Positions 60,963 through 64,000 of a DNA stretch of 64,000 nt are shown here, piece after piece. The DNA comes from Bacillota bacterium. GTDB taxonomy: Bacteria > Bacillota > Sulfobacillia > RBS10-35 > Bu92. The number at the start of each line of letters is the position of its first letter. Position 1 is the stretch's first letter. The translations under genes and the position numbers were made by a program. The notes under the pieces were generated by a model, which saw nothing but the letters and a program-made list of their open reading frames with translations, had not been told where the DNA came from and made no database searches. The stretch is taken from positions 1-64,000 of the forward strand of contig JADBKN010000008.1 of the NCBI GenBank assembly GCA_014896375.1, written 5' to 3'.

Positions 60963-61906
60963 GCGCGGCGGCGCGCTACTGCGCGCTGGCCGGCGGCGGG
61001 CGCTGGCTGGACGTGGAAGGGGCGCCCGCGGAGATCGCCCGGGCGCTCGAGGCGGAGGGGTTCGCGACGTCGCTGCCCGACCTCATCCGCCGGCGGCTGG
61101 AGGAGCCCTTCCGCCGGCCGCGCGTGACGGCGCTCGGGGACGCCGTCTTCTTCGCGTTCTGGTGGCCGCTCGCCGGGGTCCCGGATCCGGCGCGCGTCCT
61201 GCGCACGACCGTGCCGCCCGCCTTCGAGGTGCGGCGCGCGCCCTTCGGGCTTCTTCTCGCGCCCGGCTGGCTCGTGACGATCCACCCCGGCGCGGCGCCG
61301 CCCGTGCAGGAGATCATGGCCTCCGCGGGGGCGCGCGCGGACGGTGTGGACGGCGCCGTCTACGCTCTCCTGGAGCGGGCGGTGGGCGACTTCGAACGGC
61401 TGGCCCTCGACCTCGCGCAGGTGGCGGAGGAGGCGGCCGCGGCGCTGCGCCGCGGCACACGGGACAAGTTCTACTTCGACCTGCTCGACGTGCGCCGCGA
61501 GGCGCTGCGCCTGCGCGTGGCCCTGGGCCCCGCGCGGGCGGTGGTGGAGCTTCTGCGCGCGCGCGACTTCCGCCTCGTGGAGGACCGCTGGCGCCCGTAC
61601 TTCGACGACCTCGCGGAGCGCGTGCGCCAGCTCGTGGACGATGTCGAGGACACGCGCCTCGCGCTGCGGGAGACGCTGGAGTCCCACGTGAGCATCCACA
61701 ACGAGCGTCAGAACAACTTCATGCAGGTCCTGACGGTGATCTCCACCTTCACCCTGCCCACCACGCTCGTGGCCAGCATCTACGGCATGAACTTCCGAAT
61801 GCCGGAGTACCAGTGGCCGCACGGCTACATCTACGCGCTGGGGCTGATGCTGGCGCTCAACATGGCGCTCTTCGCGTACCTCTGGTGGCGCGGCTGGTTC
61901 CGCTGA
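60959..61906 (+). CDS. CorA-family transporter coupled to spoVAF
   Basis: 315 residues. N-terminal alpha/beta domain, helical stalk and two C-terminal membrane helices with YGMNFRMPEYQWPHGY. TTG 60959 overlaps the spoVAF stop (TTGA), so its translation depends on the germination gene. It is a paralogue of the CorA at 7.3 kb, but the N-terminal third differs strongly. A role in ion movement of the spore is a reasonable guess from the coupling. The start is not certain; no other in-frame start lies close. Confidence 0.85.
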   Translation: MSAAARYCALAGGGRWLDVEGAPAEIARALEAEGFATSLPDLIRRRLEEPFRRPRVTALGDAVFFAFWWPLAGVPDPARVLRTTVPPAFEVRRAPFGLLLAPGWLVTIHPGAAPPVQEIMASAGARADGVDGAVYALLERAVGDFERLALDLAQVAEEAAAALRRGTRDKFYFDLLDVRREALRLRVALGPARAVVELLRARDFRLVEDRWRPYFDDLAERVRQLVDDVEDTRLALRETLESHVSIHNERQNNFMQVLTVISTFTLPTTLVASIYGMNFRMPEYQWPHGYIYALGLMLALNMALFAYLWWRGWFR

Positions 61907-61988
61907 GCGCCGCCGGCGCAGGGTGCCGACGGTGCCGCGCCGCGCCGCCGGCGCCGCGCGCGGGGGCTGCGCCGCACTCGCGCGCCCG

Positions 61989-62882
61989 TCAGCGCGGCGC
62001 ACCGCGCGCTCGCGCCAGGCGGCGGCGGGCCATGCGCCGCCGGTGGCCCGCCACCTCCAGCACCAGCGTGTGGCGTGCGGCGTCCTCGGCGTCGTCGAAG
62101 TCCGGGTCCGCCGGCACGTAGGTGATGTAGAGCGAGCCCGTCGAGTGGTCGTACTTGGCCTGGGGCCGCGCGATCTCCAGGTCCGGGCTGAGCACTCCGG
62201 AGGACGAGGCCACCTCGTAGACGAGCGCCTGGATCTGCGCGGGGCTCGAGAGCACCAGCCGGTCCTGCGGCCGCCGCGCTGTGAGCCGCAGCGCGCGCAC
62301 GCACTGCGGGTCGAGCGCCGTGCCCTCCGGGAGCTTGAGACGGATAGGACCGGCCTGCAGGCCCTCGGGCGTGGCCTCGAGCGGCACGCGCTCCACCCGC
62401 GCCACCGACTCGATCTTCTGCGCCCGCAGCACGTAGCGCGTGAGCACGATCGACCAGAGCCCGATCGTCAACCCCACTTCCCAGCCCCAGAGCGAGGTGC
62501 TGAAACTCGTGACGAGCGCCGCCGCCAGGACCATGTAGTTGCGCGCCTCGAAGCCCATCGCGATCGCCTCCACGTACGCCGGGCCGCGCGGCACGATCTC
62601 CGCCTTGTCGAGCGACTGTAACATGTCGCGCTCGATCATGCGCACCTGGTGGAACTGCTGCGCGCCGGCGACGAGGAACACGCCGGCGATGAAGTTCTTC
62701 GTGAGGATGGCCGGCACGGCCAGCGCCCCGACGAGCGAGGCAATGAGCCCCAGGAAGATGTGGATGATGCGGTTATGGGGGTAGGTCGGGTACTGGCGCA
62801 CGTCCGCCCAGAGGAAGTAGAAGCGCTCCAGGAGGCCCACGGCCAGGCCGAAGATGATCGCCACGACGGGATCCGTGGTCAT
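61989..62882 (-). CDS. YIEGIA-family sporulation-linked membrane protein
   Basis: 297 residues. About four membrane helices in the first 160, the family motif reads AYVEAIAMGFEARNY (YVEAIA in place of YIEGIA), and HNRIIHIFLGLIASLVGA precedes it. The C-terminal part (about 165-297) is soluble and beta-rich. YIEGIA proteins are restricted to spore formers and their function is not known to me. ATG 62882. Divergent from uvrC with 63 bases between. Confidence 0.82.
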   Translation of the reverse strand: MTTDPVVAIIFGLAVGLLERFYFLWADVRQYPTYPHNRIIHIFLGLIASLVGALAVPAILTKNFIAGVFLVAGAQQFHQVRMIERDMLQSLDKAEIVPRGPAYVEAIAMGFEARNYMVLAAALVTSFSTSLWGWEVGLTIGLWSIVLTRYVLRAQKIESVARVERVPLEATPEGLQAGPIRLKLPEGTALDPQCVRALRLTARRPQDRLVLSSPAQIQALVYEVASSSGVLSPDLEIARPQAKYDHSTGSLYITYVPADPDFDDAEDAARHTLVLEVAGHRRRMARRRLARARGAPR

Positions 62883-62930
62883 GAACGGGCGGCAGTCCTC
62901 CTGACGGGAGTCTGTCCGCGCGCCGGGCCG

Positions 62931-62939
62931 TGCGATACT
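62931..62939 (+). promoter_or_regulatory. Extended -10 of uvrC
   Basis: TGCGATACT at 62931-62939: an extended -10 ending 7 bases before the ATG at 62946. Transcription would start at or next to the start codon, so the message is likely leaderless. Confidence 0.55.
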
Positions 62940-62945
62940 GAAGGC

Positions 62946-64000
62946 ATGAGCGACGAAGAACGCTGGACCGGCCATCCTGAGACGGACGCGGACGGGCCCG
63001 AGCCGCTCGCGCCGCCGCCTGCCGTGAAGGAGAAGCTCGCGCGCCTGCCGGACCGGCCGGGCGTCTACGTATACAAGGACGCGCGCGGCGACGTGATCTA
63101 CGTGGGCAAGGCGGCCTCCCTGCGCTCGCGCGTGCGCTCCTACTGGCACGCCTCCCGCGCGCGTGAGGGGCGCGTGCAGCTCATGCTGCGGCGCGTCGCC
63201 GACCTGGAAACGATCGTCTGCGACAACGAGGTCGAGGCGCTGGTGCTCGAATCGAACCTCATCAAGAAGCACCGGCCCCGGTACAACGTGCGCCTGCGGG
63301 ACGACAAGCAGTACCCCTGGCTGCGCATCGACCTCGCCGAGAAGTGGCCGCGCCTCCTCATCGTCCGCCAGCGGCGCGACGACGGCGCCCGCTACTTCGG
63401 ACCCTACGCCGACGCCGGAGCGCTCAAGGCGACCGTCGCAGTCCTGCGCCGCGTCTTCCCCTACCGCACCTGCAGCGACCGGCGCCTCGCCCAGGGCGGC
63501 CGTCCATGCCTCTACTACCACATCCGGCGCTGCCCGGCGCCCTGCGTGGGCTACGTCACGGAAGAGGCGTACATGCGGGAGATGCGGCGCCTGGTCGAGT
63601 TCCTCGAGGGGCGCGACGCCTCGCTCCTACGCTCCCTTGAGGAGGAGATGGAGGCGGCCGCGGAGGCGCTGGAATTCGAGCGCGCTGCCGACCTGCGCGA
63701 CCGCATCCGCGCGCTGCGGGAGGTGGGCGAGTCGCAGAAGGTGGTGCTGCGCCGCGTGGCCGACCGCGACGTCGTCGCCCTGGCGCGCCGCGGCGACCTG
63801 ATCGCAGCGCAGGTCTTCTTCGTGCGCGAGGGCCGCGTGGAGGGAAGGGAGTCGTTCCTCCTGCAGGCGGGCGTGGACGAGTCCCCGACGGCAGCCATGG
63901 CCGCGTTCCTGGAGCAATACTATACGGACGGGGCGGCCGTGCCGGGCGAGGTGCTGGTCGATGTCGAGCCCGAGGGCCGCGCCACCCTGGAGGCCTATCT
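62946..64000 (+). CDS. uvrC: Excinuclease ABC subunit C, partial
   Basis: Makes the two cuts in nucleotide excision repair. The first 351 residues are in the window. They have the GIY-YIG nuclease domain (LPDRPGVYVYKDARGDVIYV, then GKAASLRSRVRSYW, LVLESNLIKKHRPRYNVRLR), the Cys cluster (PYRTCSDRR...CLYYHIRRCPAPCVG) and the UVR motif ([20 protein letters not shown]). An extra N-terminal ~30 residues, acidic and Pro-rich, precede the domain. The gene runs off the right edge. uvrB and uvrA lie 10 kb upstream. Confidence 0.96.
   Translation, partial: MSDEERWTGHPETDADGPEPLAPPPAVKEKLARLPDRPGVYVYKDARGDVIYVGKAASLRSRVRSYWHASRAREGRVQLMLRRVADLETIVCDNEVEALVLESNLIKKHRPRYNVRLRDDKQYPWLRIDLAEKWPRLLIVRQRRDDGARYFGPYADAGALKATVAVLRRVFPYRTCSDRRLAQGGRPCLYYHIRRCPAPCVGYVTEEAYMREMRRLVEFLEGRDASLLRSLEEEMEAAAEALEFERAADLRDRIRALREVGESQKVVLRRVADRDVVALARRGDLIAAQVFFVREGRVEGRESFLLQAGVDESPTAAMAAFLEQYYTDGAAVPGEVLVDVEPEGRATLEAY

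Overview
The window is 64 kb of very GC-rich DNA from a spore-forming, flagellated, low-level-Gram-positive-type bacterium of the phylum Bacillota. The evidence is spoIID, a damaged spoIIID, a spoVAF/GerA-type germination protein, a YIEGIA-family protein, the mbl-flhO-flhP order, csaB, long-form hpf, and SAM-I and c-di-GMP-I riboswitches. The base composition and the gene neighbours recall high-GC lineages such as Symbiobacterium or Thermaerobacter, but I cannot place it to genus. Known Bacillus subtilis gene order is followed as a scattered backbone: murA-spoIID-spoIIID-mbl-flhO-flhP; comFC-yvyF-flgM-flgN-flgK-flgL; hpf-secA-prfB; ftsE-ftsX-M23-ctp; uvrB-uvrA; then the start of uvrC at the right edge.

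Region by region. 1-7.3 kb: murA, spoIID, an inverted dCMP deaminase, a spoIIID locus whose conserved residues are spread over several reading frames, mbl, then two flagellar rod/hook-type genes behind a c-di-GMP-I riboswitch with its own terminator. 7.3-13.1 kb: a CorA-like channel and a four-gene nucleoside-type ABC uptake operon (BMP lipoprotein, double ATPase, two permeases). 13.2-14.8 kb: SAM-I riboswitch and metK. 14.8-21.4 kb: a membrane GGDEF diguanylate cyclase, comFC, and the flagellar flgM-N-K-L operon. 21.4-28.5 kb: phosphohexomutase, tatC, a non-coding stretch with three DnaA boxes, hpf, hypotheticals, an HD-GYP phosphodiesterase and a DUF5317 protein. 28.5-34.1 kb: secA, prfB with a programmed frameshift, a DUF2993 protein and a WecG/TagA glycosyltransferase. 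34.1-39.7 kb: a minus-strand surface-polysaccharide operon with csaB. 39.9-45.1 kb: the ftsEX cell-wall hydrolase operon with a C-terminal-processing protease and a beta-lactamase-fold protein. 45.1-48.5 kb: a scarred region with a regulator/MFS chimera, an S66 peptidase, a hypothetical and mgtE. 48.6-53.5 kb: uvrB and uvrA. 53.5-55.5 kb: an arsB-like gene broken by an in-frame TAG, a 17-bp tandem repeat, a four-copy dyad repeat and a gene remnant. 55.5-64 kb: a DedA-LmbE fusion, psd, a GCS2-type ligase, spoVAF with a coupled CorA, a YIEGIA protein and partial uvrC.

How it fits together. The strongest theme is cyclic di-GMP control: a synthase (15.3 kb), a hydrolase (26.5 kb) and an aptamer ahead of flagellar genes (5.36 kb) lie in one window, and the two enzymes share a recognisable multi-spanning membrane input domain. 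A second theme is cell envelope growth and sporulation: MurA, Mbl, FtsEX with its M23 partner, SpoIID, SpoVAF and cell-wall polysaccharide pyruvylation. A third is local genome decay: spoIIID, arsB, a YafY-type regulator, an MFS permease and a CoA-binding protein are all broken or truncated, mostly at the spots where novel repeats lie.

No tRNA, rRNA, CRISPR array or transposase was seen. Very long antisense open frames are common because of the base composition and were not called.
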